64,000 nucleotides of DNA from Niastella caeni (GTDB lineage Bacteria > Bacteroidota > Bacteroidia > Chitinophagales > Chitinophagaceae). Every line of letters begins with the position of its first letter. Position 1 is the stretch's first letter. Made by a program: the position numbers and the translations under genes. Shown piece by piece: positions 8,835 through 15,572 of this stretch. The notes beneath the pieces are model-generated. The model saw nothing but the letters and a program-made list of their open reading frames with translations, had not been told where the DNA came from and made no database searches. Where the stretch lies: NCBI RefSeq assembly GCF_004834005.1, contig NZ_STFF01000005.1, forward strand, positions 496,001-560,000. Direction: 5' to 3'.

Positions 8835-9293
8835 ATGATCACATTAAAAGAAGGCGATAAAGCGCCGGCCTTTCATGCAAAGGACCAGAATGGTAAAAAA
8901 ATATCGCTGAGTGAATACAAGGGGAAAAAGGTGGTATTATATTTTTACCCCGAAGACGATACCCCCACCTGCACCGTTCAGGCTTGTAATTTGCGCGATA
9001 ATTATGCTTTATTGAAGAAGAATGGCTTTGAGGTAATTGGCGTTAGCCCGAACGATGAAAAAAGCCATAAGAAATTTGAGACTAAATTCAATCTGCCGTT
9101 TACGTTGTTGGCCGACCCCGATCATACTATCATAAATAAATACGGCGTATGGGGCGAAAAGCAAATGTTTGGTAATAAATACATGGGGGTTCACCGAACC
9201 ACTTTTGTCATCAATGAAAAAGGAGTGATCAGTAAGATCTTTTTGCGGCCAAAAAATAAGCAGCATGCGGAGGAGATTGTAGAGCTTAGTTAA
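8835..9293 (+). CDS. bcp: Thioredoxin-dependent thiol peroxidase (BCP/PrxQ)
   Basis: A 152-residue peroxiredoxin of the BCP/PrxQ group that reduces peroxides using thioredoxin. The peroxidatic cysteine is C46 in TPTC, with a resolving-type cysteine five residues on (C51, TCTVQACNLRD), the spacing of PrxQ/BCP enzymes. The fold starts LKEGDKAPAFHAKDQNGK and carries KKVVLYFYPEDDTPTC. Length is normal. It lies 11 bases after the M23 peptidase gene. Confidence 0.95.
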   Translation: MITLKEGDKAPAFHAKDQNGKKISLSEYKGKKVVLYFYPEDDTPTCTVQACNLRDNYALLKKNGFEVIGVSPNDEKSHKKFETKFNLPFTLLADPDHTIINKYGVWGEKQMFGNKYMGVHRTTFVINEKGVISKIFLRPKNKQHAEEIVELS

Positions 9294-9474
9294 TAACCTG
9301 ATTAATATCAATAAATTAAGGCGAATAAAAACTAACAATATTAGTATTGATGGGTAAATTTATGATCCATTAATACTGTTTATTTGCACTGTGGCGCAGA
9401 TGGTTACAGCCCTAGGCTTTCTACTTTTGTTCCTGAAAAAATAGCAATTATGCAATATTGTTAGGCTTCATTAA

Positions 9475-10686
9475 CTAATTCTGCACCGAATGCGCATGCT
9501 CCTTTCTCCAATCGCTTTTTTCATAATTCTCCATCACCAGGGCGGCTGCGCCTGTTATTTCGGCCTGGTAACCCAGGGAAGAAATTTGTATTTCGGTATT
9601 TAAGGCAAGTCGTGGAATGCAATGTTCATTGAGCGCTTGCTGTATAGGCGCTTGCCATATTTTTCCTGCCGAGGAGCCCCGGCCGCTTAATATTACCAAC
9701 TCCGGATTAAGCAAATGAATTAAGATGGCCACGCCTCTTCCTATATTATAACCCGATTCAGATAAGATTTCTACGGCAAACTTATCGCCCTTGCCGGCGG
9801 CCTTAATAATATCCTGGAATGCCTTTTCTGCATTTTCCACCGACAGCTCTTTCAATAGCGATATTTTTCCATCCTTCAACCCCTTGTTGGCTTTTTCTAT
9901 AACTATCAACAGCGACGTTTCTGTTTCAAGACAACCGCTTTTTCCGCAACTGCATAATTTGTTATTTAAAAAAAGCGGAATGTGACTGAATTCCCCGGCA
10001 AATCCATTATGTCCCCTGAATAATTCGCCATTCAGGATCATGCCTAATCCAACGCCCCAACCTATATTTATTACCATGGCATTTTTTTTACCACGGGCTG
10101 CCCCAAACATGAGTTCGGCCAGCGCAATCAGTCGCGAGTCGTTATCGATAAATACCGGCAGCCTGATTATTGAAGAAATATATTGTGTAAGCGTGCCTTG
10201 TTCCGGTTCAAGAAAAGTATAGTTTATTCCCTGTATGGCATCAACAAACCCCGGCATACCGATGCCTACGCCAGCGATGTTGTTTTTTGAAATGCCAGAC
10301 TTGCCAATTACATCTTCAATTTTTTCGGTAAGGGTAGAAAGCGCCTGCGGATTTTTAAGCAATGGCAGTTCGAATATTTCTGTGGCAGCAACCTGGTTGT
10401 TCTGCATGTTCAAAATGGCAATGCTGGTGATCAACTGGTCCATTGCCACGGCTACTACATACAACACATCGGGCTTCAGCGAATACATAACAGCACGCCT
10501 GCCCCCGGTTGACGCGGCAAAACCTGTTTCCGTCACCCAACCTTCTTCAATAAGTTTACCCAGCATTTTTGTGGTAACGGGTAAACTTTTATTGATCTTG
10601 TCGCTCAGGTCGGCGCAGGAAAGCATATTAGAGAAATAAAGATGCTTGATGATCTTTTTTTTATACAGTTGGCTCTTTTCCGTCAT
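9475..10686 (-). CDS. ROK-family transcriptional regulator
   Basis: A 403-residue ROK protein with an N-terminal winged helix (about 8-70) and a sugar-kinase-like domain. The ROK zinc site is complete: H235 in GEFSH and C245, C247 and C252 in CSCGKSGCLE. D183 (in DNDSR) occupies the catalytic Asp position. The phosphate-binding DxGGT loop expected near residue 78 reads VVAVAMDQ, with no glycine pair, so I infer a sugar-responsive repressor rather than a kinase (as in NagC/Mlc/XylR). No sugar operon is adjacent, so targets are unknown. Its -7 box is at 10709-10716. Confidence 0.9.
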   Translation of the reverse strand: MTEKSQLYKKKIIKHLYFSNMLSCADLSDKINKSLPVTTKMLGKLIEEGWVTETGFAASTGGRRAVMYSLKPDVLYVVAVAMDQLITSIAILNMQNNQVAATEIFELPLLKNPQALSTLTEKIEDVIGKSGISKNNIAGVGIGMPGFVDAIQGINYTFLEPEQGTLTQYISSIIRLPVFIDNDSRLIALAELMFGAARGKKNAMVINIGWGVGLGMILNGELFRGHNGFAGEFSHIPLFLNNKLCSCGKSGCLETETSLLIVIEKANKGLKDGKISLLKELSVENAEKAFQDIIKAAGKGDKFAVEILSESGYNIGRGVAILIHLLNPELVILSGRGSSAGKIWQAPIQQALNEHCIPRLALNTEIQISSLGYQAEITGAAALVMENYEKSDWRKEHAHSVQN

Positions 10687-10708
10687 GTTGCAGTACTGAA
10701 ACTTTTAC

Positions 10709-10716
10709 CAAATTTA
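10709..10716 (-). promoter_or_regulatory. -7 box of the ROK regulator gene
   Basis: CAAATTTA on the plus strand is TAAATTTG on the minus strand, an exact TAnnTTTG match, 23 bases upstream of the start codon, implying a short leader. A CAA (TTG) at 10741-10743 is slightly too far for a canonical -33. Confidence 0.45.
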
Positions 10717-11028
10717 CTGTTAAGTACCAGAACTTTAAAGCAATTCACAAAAGCTGTCGGAACAATTTTGGAAACAGCATTTTATACTGATCCCCGTTAT
10801 CTATTAATAACCCATTTTCCTTGCATATGATCGAATTTTAACCGGGGAACCTCTTTAATTAGTTTTTAATGTCGAAAGGTAAAAAGGGAAATAGAGCATT
10901 ACGCTTTCTTTCGAATTTGCCAGGCAAAGGTTTAATCCCGAAATAGTAAACCGGGGCAACTGAATAACCTTCTTTATCGTATTATTTTCTGCAACCGTCC
11001 ACCATTTTATTATACCCATTCTGCAAAC

Positions 11029-11104
11029 CAAACTTTGTATCCGGTACATACCTGGTTGAAGCAGGTTTTACCTGTTCAAAGTTGCGTACCGGACACAAAC
11101 TTTG
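11029..11104. repeat. 19-bp imperfect inverted repeat
   Basis: Arms at 11029-11047 and 11086-11104 are complementary at 17 of 19 positions, separated by 38 bases that contain a further ACCTG/CAGGT pairing. Both arms carry ACTTTG. It could be an RNA stem, an operator or the footprint of a small element. Confidence 0.65.
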
Positions 11105-11166
11105 TAAGTATGCTGTGCAAACAGTGTACTTGTATATGGGTTATTTTTTAGTTTTAGGGTTTGGTT

Positions 11167-11195
11167 ACCCTGTCCTTAACAGGACAGGGTTTTTT
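11167..11195 (+). terminator. Terminator with no upstream plus-strand gene
   Basis: ACCCTGTCC (11167-11175) pairs perfectly with GGACAGGGT (11182-11190), followed by six T. No plus-strand protein gene precedes it, which points to an unannotated short transcript starting near the inverted repeat. Confidence 0.75.
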
Positions 11196-11498
11196 ATGTA
11201 TAATCAAACCTGGTTCAGCTAATACAGTCGTTAAAATAATAATGAAGATTGACCTAAGGCAACCAAATGGAACGGTTAATCGTACAACTGCATAGTAATT
11301 GTGTTTAATACACTCACCCATTGAAGAATAATTCTGGTAAGGATTGTTTTGTGAAGTTTTTTATAGCAACCGGAAAATAAGCTCTTGGCGGCTGTATTAC
11401 GTTTTTGTAAACTGCCAGGCAAATGTATTCGCATGCATTTGACAACGCTTTTTATGTTTCGGTTCGGGGTGTCAATAGATATTTATAATTGTTGAACT

Positions 11499-11852
11499 AT
11501 GATAAAGAAAATTGCTGGCGTTTTAATTTTAACAGGCGTTGTTTTATTATTTAACAGTTGTTATAATAACAAGGAAGAACTCTTGTATGGGACTTTTAAC
11601 TGCAATGGTGCACATACATCGTTCTCAGCGGATGTATTCCCGATCATACAGGCCAATTGCGCCAATAGCTGTCATGGTACCGGAAGCACCAATGGTCCTG
11701 GCCCCCTGACAACTTATGAGCAAATTAAAAATGCTGCTCAACGTATTAAACCCGCAGTAGTTTCCCGTTATATGCCAAAGGTTGGATCGCTTACAACAAG
11801 CCAGATCAAATCCATTAGTTGCTGGGTTGATGCCGGCGCTCCTAATAATTAA
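11499..11852 (+). CDS. Cytochrome c-like lipoprotein with CX3CH motif
   Basis: A 117-residue lipoprotein (lipobox FNSC, C21). The mature part resembles the small c-type cytochrome domains common in Bacteroidota: SADVFPIIQANC, a haem-type motif, and a MP pair (M92) that could supply the distal ligand, then SISCWVDAGAPNN. The haem motif reads C54-A-N-S-C58-H59, three residues between the cysteines instead of the usual two (or the four often seen in this family). C35 and C108 could form a disulfide. Whether haem is attached is uncertain. It opens a four-gene cluster with OB-fold, YceI and DUF5777 genes. Confidence 0.85.
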   Translation: MIKKIAGVLILTGVVLLFNSCYNNKEELLYGTFNCNGAHTSFSADVFPIIQANCANSCHGTGSTNGPGPLTTYEQIKNAAQRIKPAVVSRYMPKVGSLTTSQIKSISCWVDAGAPNN

Positions 11853-11866
11853 ATAGCATATTTTTC

Positions 11867-12307
11867 ATGACAAAAAAAAGGATAATCATTGGTGGTATAG
11901 TAGTTGTTATATTAATAACTGCCATTTATGCCTGGTATGAGTATAACAGAACCGTACAAGATCTCTCTGACGTACGGGCCGATTATTCAGTGAATGCCAC
12001 CGCACTGATCAATGAGTTTGTTAGTAACGAAGATTCGGCCAATAAAAAATACCTGAACAGGATCTTATCAGTAAAAGGCATGATCAAAAGTGTTGAAGCA
12101 GGGCAGGGAGGTACTATTGTATTGGGCGATACCTCAGATATGTCTGGTGTACGTTGTGTGTTAGACAGCAGCGCTAATACAACGGCCGGTTCATTGCAAA
12201 GAGGTGCAGTAGTAACTGTAAAAGGAGCAATTACCGGTTTTAATAAAGATGAAACCGGATTACTGGGCTCAGATGTTCAACTGAACCGGTGTGTTATTTC
12301 CAATTAA
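11867..12307 (+). CDS. tRNA_anti-like (OB-fold) membrane-anchored protein
   Basis: A 146-residue protein with one N-terminal membrane helix (about 5-24) and an exported OB-fold domain of the tRNA_anti-like type: ALINEFVSNEDSANKKYLNR, ILSVKGMIKSVE, TIVLGDTSDMSGVRCVLD, GAVVTVKGAITGF. Despite the family name there is no reason to expect tRNA binding, since the domain lies outside the membrane. Two cysteines (in VRCVLD and NRCVIS) may pair. It sits 14 bases after the cytochrome-like gene and 28 bases before the YceI gene, so cotranscription is likely. Confidence 0.85.
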   Translation: MTKKRIIIGGIVVVILITAIYAWYEYNRTVQDLSDVRADYSVNATALINEFVSNEDSANKKYLNRILSVKGMIKSVEAGQGGTIVLGDTSDMSGVRCVLDSSANTTAGSLQRGAVVTVKGAITGFNKDETGLLGSDVQLNRCVISN

Positions 12308-12335
12308 TCAATTGTTATAACCAAATATAGTTACA

Positions 12336-12902
12336 ATGAATCTACGGATAAAGAAAGGCATTATTTCATTCTGCTTTATCCTGTTTGCTACCTCATTAAT
12401 GGCACAGGATAAATACTTCACGAAAAGCGGTTCCATACAATTTGTATCAAAAGGCGCCATTGAAACCATACAAGCCAATCATCGCAGCGTAACCTGTGTG
12501 CTCGATTCCAAAACCGGCGCTGTTCAATTTGCCGTGCTGATGAAAGGATTTGAATTTAAAAAGGCATTGATGCAGGAACACTTCAATGAGAATTATGTAG
12601 AGAGCGATAAATATCCTAAAGCTGAGTTTCGCGGGCAAATTGTAAACAACAGCGAAATAGCTTATACAAAAGATGGTGTTTACACTGCGCATGTTAAAGG
12701 AAAACTTACCATGCATGGGCAAACAAAGGACGTTGAAGCTGACGGAAAAATCACCGTAAAGAATGGTAAACTGGTGGCCAATTCAGATTTTACCATTTTA
12801 ATGTCAGATTATAATATCAGTATTCCCAAGCTGGTGAAAGAAAATATGTCGAATACGGTAAGCATTACCGTGAATTGCACGTTAGAACCATTGAAAAGCT
12901 AG
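12336..12902 (+). CDS. YceI-family periplasmic lipocalin-like protein
   Basis: A 188-residue exported protein with signal peptide 1-23 (cut after SLMAQ). The YceI fold is recognisable: SIQFVSKGAIETIQANHRSV, the variable loop, KYPKAEFRGQI, KGKLTMHGQTKDVEADGKI, and the C-terminal strands ending TVSITVNCTLEP. YceI proteins are eight-stranded barrels that bind long isoprenoid or lipid chains. The link with a cytochrome-like lipoprotein suggests a quinone-like or polyprenyl ligand, but that is inference. Confidence 0.9.
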   Translation: MNLRIKKGIISFCFILFATSLMAQDKYFTKSGSIQFVSKGAIETIQANHRSVTCVLDSKTGAVQFAVLMKGFEFKKALMQEHFNENYVESDKYPKAEFRGQIVNNSEIAYTKDGVYTAHVKGKLTMHGQTKDVEADGKITVKNGKLVANSDFTILMSDYNISIPKLVKENMSNTVSITVNCTLEPLKS

Positions 12903-12940
12903 TAGTAAATAGCCAGTGGCGAGTAGGGAGAAGGCCACTA
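12902..12940 (+). repeat. Short word array upstream of DUF5777 gene
   Basis: Words AGTAGTAAATAG, CCAGTGG and CGAGTAGGG follow each other, ending with an inverted GGCCACT. It overlaps the YceI stop codon and lies about 20 bases before the next start codon. Confidence 0.45.
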
Positions 12941-12960
12941 ACTTTAAAAAACCAACCGAT

Positions 12961-13857
12961 ATGAACAAAATAACCCACATACTGCTGCTTGCCTGTTTTA
13001 CTTTATTGGCGGGCAATACGCTTAAAGCACAGGACCAGGACCTGTTAAAAATGGTCGATGATTCTGCAAATACAAATACAAAAAAGAAGTCATGGAGCTC
13101 AGGCGCTTTCAAATCTTCCCGCGTAATTAATGGCCAGTCTATGGAGATGATAGGCAAAGGGGTGCTGGATGTACGCATTTTACACCGGTTCGGCCTGTTA
13201 AGCAATGGGGCAGAAAACTTTTTTGGTCTCGATGAGGCCAGCATGCGAATGGGTTTTGATTACGGGCTTACCAGCAACTTAACAATAGGGGTTGGAAGAA
13301 GCACACTTAATAAAGAACTGGATGCCTTTTTGAAATTCCGCCCCGTACGGCAGGGTACCGGCGGTGGTTCTCCGGTTTCTATAGTATGGGTATCGGGCAT
13401 CACCCTGCATACGATGAAATGGGCCGATACTGCCCGCAAAAATTTATTTTCTTCCCGCATAGCCTATTACAACCAGGTGATCTTTGGCCGCAAGTTCAGT
13501 AATGCATTCAGTATGCAACTGAGCCCCATTATGGTGCATCGTAACCTGGTTACTAATGCCGATGATGAAAATAATACCTGGGCTTTAGGTATAGGTGCGC
13601 GGTTAAAACTAACAAAGCGTACGGCGTTTGTAGTAGATTATCACCCCATACTGGCCGGACGGGAACCAGGCACCAAAGATCCGTTATCGGTTGGGTTCGA
13701 TATTGAAACCGGCGGTCACGTATTTCAGTTACACTTCAGCAACAGCACCGGTATGAATGAAAAAGCATTCCTCACTGGTACTACCAATGATTTCTGGAAA
13801 GGAGATATCCGGTTTGGCTTTAACCTGTCGAGGGTGTTTCAGGTAGGGAAGAAATAA
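12961..13857 (+). CDS. DUF5777 outer-membrane beta-barrel protein
   Basis: A 298-residue exported protein. I start at ATG 12961 (MNKITHILLLACFTLLAG), which gives a proper signal peptide cut after LKAQ; ATG 12916 adds 15 charged residues in front. The body alternates aromatic/polar strands (FDYGLTSNLTIGVGRS, HVFQLHFSNSTGM) and ends DIRFGFNLSRVFQVGKK, typical of a barrel. This matches the DUF5777 family found beside YceI genes in Bacteroidota. Function is not known. It closes the cluster and is followed by a terminator. Confidence 0.88.
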   Translation: MNKITHILLLACFTLLAGNTLKAQDQDLLKMVDDSANTNTKKKSWSSGAFKSSRVINGQSMEMIGKGVLDVRILHRFGLLSNGAENFFGLDEASMRMGFDYGLTSNLTIGVGRSTLNKELDAFLKFRPVRQGTGGGSPVSIVWVSGITLHTMKWADTARKNLFSSRIAYYNQVIFGRKFSNAFSMQLSPIMVHRNLVTNADDENNTWALGIGARLKLTKRTAFVVDYHPILAGREPGTKDPLSVGFDIETGGHVFQLHFSNSTGMNEKAFLTGTTNDFWKGDIRFGFNLSRVFQVGKK

Positions 13858-13859
13858 TA

Positions 13860-13909
13860 ATTAGCAAATGTGCAAATGGTTGCAAAGCTCAAATGGCGAA
13901 AGAATTTCG
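13860..13909 (+). repeat. One-armed word array (GCAAATG type)
   Basis: Degenerate words TTAGCAAATG, GTGCAAATG, GTTGCAAAG and CTCAAATGG occur in tandem right after the DUF5777 stop codon, then a GCGAAA/TTTCGC hairpin. The same word recurs at 25238-25416, 31031-31190 and 31545-31770. Confidence 0.6.
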
Positions 13910-13956
13910 CAATAAATAAAATATTAGGAGTACAAGCGCGGATAAATAGAAGGACA

Positions 13957-13989
13957 GAAAAACGGGTCTTCGCAAGAAGGCCCGTTTTT
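13957..13989 (+). terminator. Terminator of the YceI/DUF5777 cluster
   Basis: 13-bp arms at 13959-13971 and 13976-13988 (one T-G wobble) with a four-base loop and a T-run. Confidence 0.85.
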
Positions 13990-14062
13990 ATTGGCACCGG
14001 ACCTGCCGGGAATTGTAGGGCCACGCGTTGCCAAAAGCAATGTCATCGGCACGCTGACGGCG

Positions 14063-14092
14063 GGTTAGCATTATCACATTATCGAATTATCA
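14063..14092 (-). repeat. GATAAT word array overlapping birA stop
   Basis: Read on the minus strand, the words GATAATTC, GATAATGT and GATAATGC are tandem, and the birA stop codon (14079-14081) lies inside them, so the last residues of BirA are encoded by the array. Confidence 0.4.
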
Positions 14093-14879
14093 ACTCCACT
14101 TCGCCAAAATCAAATTCACGCTCTATTACGTCTTTGGTTAGCAGCCGGCCGGTCTCAGACACGCCATGAATGGTAGTTTCAAATAAAATAGCCCCTTTTT
14201 TAAGCGTAACCGGTTGATGCATTTTGTACAGCACTTGCTGATACTGTTGCAAGATAGCGTCAATGCCGGCAGCCTGTAAAGCCTGGTAGCGATTTTCAAG
14301 CGCCTGGCAGAGCTCCCTGCCCATTTCTGAAGCATTAAGATCTTTTCCGGTGATCTGTTTTAGTGAAACCGGATTGGGCAAAGAGGGGTCAAAAACAACC
14401 TGGTTAACGTTGATACCTATTCCAACCACTGCGTATAGCCAATCTGAGCCGCGAAACACGTTTTCTATCAAAATGCCACCTGCCTTTCTGTCACGCCAAT
14501 ACACATCATTTGGCCATTTTATTCGGGTTTCCTCCCCGGCATATTTTTTATAAAAATCGTAACAGGCGAGGGCTACGGTAGCAGATAGCCAGAATTGACG
14601 GGTAGGTAGTAAGCCGGGGGTAATAACCGTACTTAGCATGATATTCTGGTTAGGGGTTGTTAACCAGCTTTTTCCACGTTGTCCTTTGCCAGCAGTTTGC
14701 TCCAGGGCAAACCAGGTTATGCCATGACTTGCCATTCCGGCTTGTATTTGCCGCATGGCATAGTTGTTGGTGCTGTCAATTGTTGGTAATATTATGTAAG
14801 GATGACCAATGGGGGCCGGTTGACCAGGATGTGCCAAAAGATTATTATTTTTGGGATGTGCGAAATTAGGAATTACCAA
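14079..14879 (-). CDS. birA: Biotin-[acetyl-CoA-carboxylase] ligase
   Basis: A 266-residue biotin protein ligase that adenylates biotin and transfers it to the lysine of carboxylase biotin domains. Motifs in order: substrate-entry STNNYA (36-41), biotin/ATP loop GKGQRGKSW (64-72), KWPNDVYW (121-128), catalytic K132 in RKAGGILIE, then GIGINVN (153-159). A short C-terminal SH3-like cap follows. The N-terminal DNA-binding domain of E. coli BirA is missing, so this is a class I, non-regulatory ligase. It is divergent from rsfS-ftsH. The start could lie slightly downstream of 14879, since the first 25 residues are not conserved. Confidence 0.93.
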   Translation of the reverse strand: MVIPNFAHPKNNNLLAHPGQPAPIGHPYIILPTIDSTNNYAMRQIQAGMASHGITWFALEQTAGKGQRGKSWLTTPNQNIMLSTVITPGLLPTRQFWLSATVALACYDFYKKYAGEETRIKWPNDVYWRDRKAGGILIENVFRGSDWLYAVVGIGINVNQVVFDPSLPNPVSLKQITGKDLNASEMGRELCQALENRYQALQAAGIDAILQQYQQVLYKMHQPVTLKKGAILFETTIHGVSETGRLLTKDVIEREFDFGEVELIIR

Positions 14880-15036
14880 TGAGCGTTTAGAGAGAGAAAT
14901 GTTGTAATAAGCGAATTTATTCGTATTTTAAATACCAGTAGTCGCGGCCCACAGGTATGGGACGTGCATCGAGTCTGAAAACCGGGCTCATCAATACCAG
15001 AAGAATAAAAAAATTGATCATTAAAACACAGGATTA

Positions 15037-15438
15037 TTGGAACAAGTTTCATTGTTAGCTACCCGTCGTAAACGAAAAAGTGTAGCCAGGTTAACAAAAA
15101 ATTCAAAGTTTTTTAAAGCAATCATTCACGCCATAAAGGAAAAGAAGGGAGAAAATATTCTTTCGCTGGACCTCCGTAAAATTCCCGAAGCTGTTGCCGA
15201 CTTTTTTATTGTTTGCGAAGCCAGCAGTACCACCCAGGTAAAAGCCATTGCTGACTTTGTGGAGCATCATGTTAAGCAAACAGTAGAAGAAACCCCCTAC
15301 CATAGCGAAGGGCAACAGTCAGCTCACTGGATACTAGTCGATTATGTCAATATTGTGGTTCACGTTATGTTGCCCGAAACCCGCAAATTCTATAAGCTGG
15401 AAGAAATGTGGAACGATGCTGAAGGGGAGGAATATTAA
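15037..15438 (+). CDS. rsfS: Ribosome silencing factor
   Basis: RsfS (DUF143) binds ribosomal protein uL14 and blocks subunit joining during starvation. The domain spans about 25-128: FFKAIIHAIKEKKGENILSL, DLRKIPEAVADFFIVCEASS, TQVKAIADFVEHHV, HSEGQQSAHWILVDYVNIVV, HVMLPETRKFYKLEEMW. There is no ATG in the first 100 codons, so translation must begin at a non-ATG codon; TTG 15037 (giving 133 residues) is the best candidate. It is followed by ftsH and a LUD gene, an order common in Bacteroidota. Confidence 0.92.
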   Translation: MEQVSLLATRRKRKSVARLTKNSKFFKAIIHAIKEKKGENILSLDLRKIPEAVADFFIVCEASSTTQVKAIADFVEHHVKQTVEETPYHSEGQQSAHWILVDYVNIVVHVMLPETRKFYKLEEMWNDAEGEEY

Positions 15439-15572
15439 CCCTCAGTCGCAAAAATTAATGTTAAAATGCGGCTTTGTGGGAAATAATCCTTAACTAACAG
15501 CTTTTTAGTGAACAATTTGATCCCATCGATCATTAATTATTTTAATAGAAAACCAAGGACAAGAAACAATAT

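Larger units (their letters stand above)
10687..11498. other. 812-bp spacer with inverted repeat and hairpin
   Basis: No convincing gene; a 64-codon minus-strand frame at 10855-11049 starts inside an inverted repeat and reads like spacer. Signals seen are the ROK -7 box, a 19-bp imperfect inverted repeat (11029-11104) and a terminator hairpin (11167-11195). The pair could bracket a short plus-strand RNA. The final 300 bases show nothing recognisable. Confidence 0.5.

Noticed and set aside
10855..11049. 64-codon minus-strand frame in the spacer
   Set aside because: Starts inside an inverted repeat, no promoter box, and composition of translated spacer.
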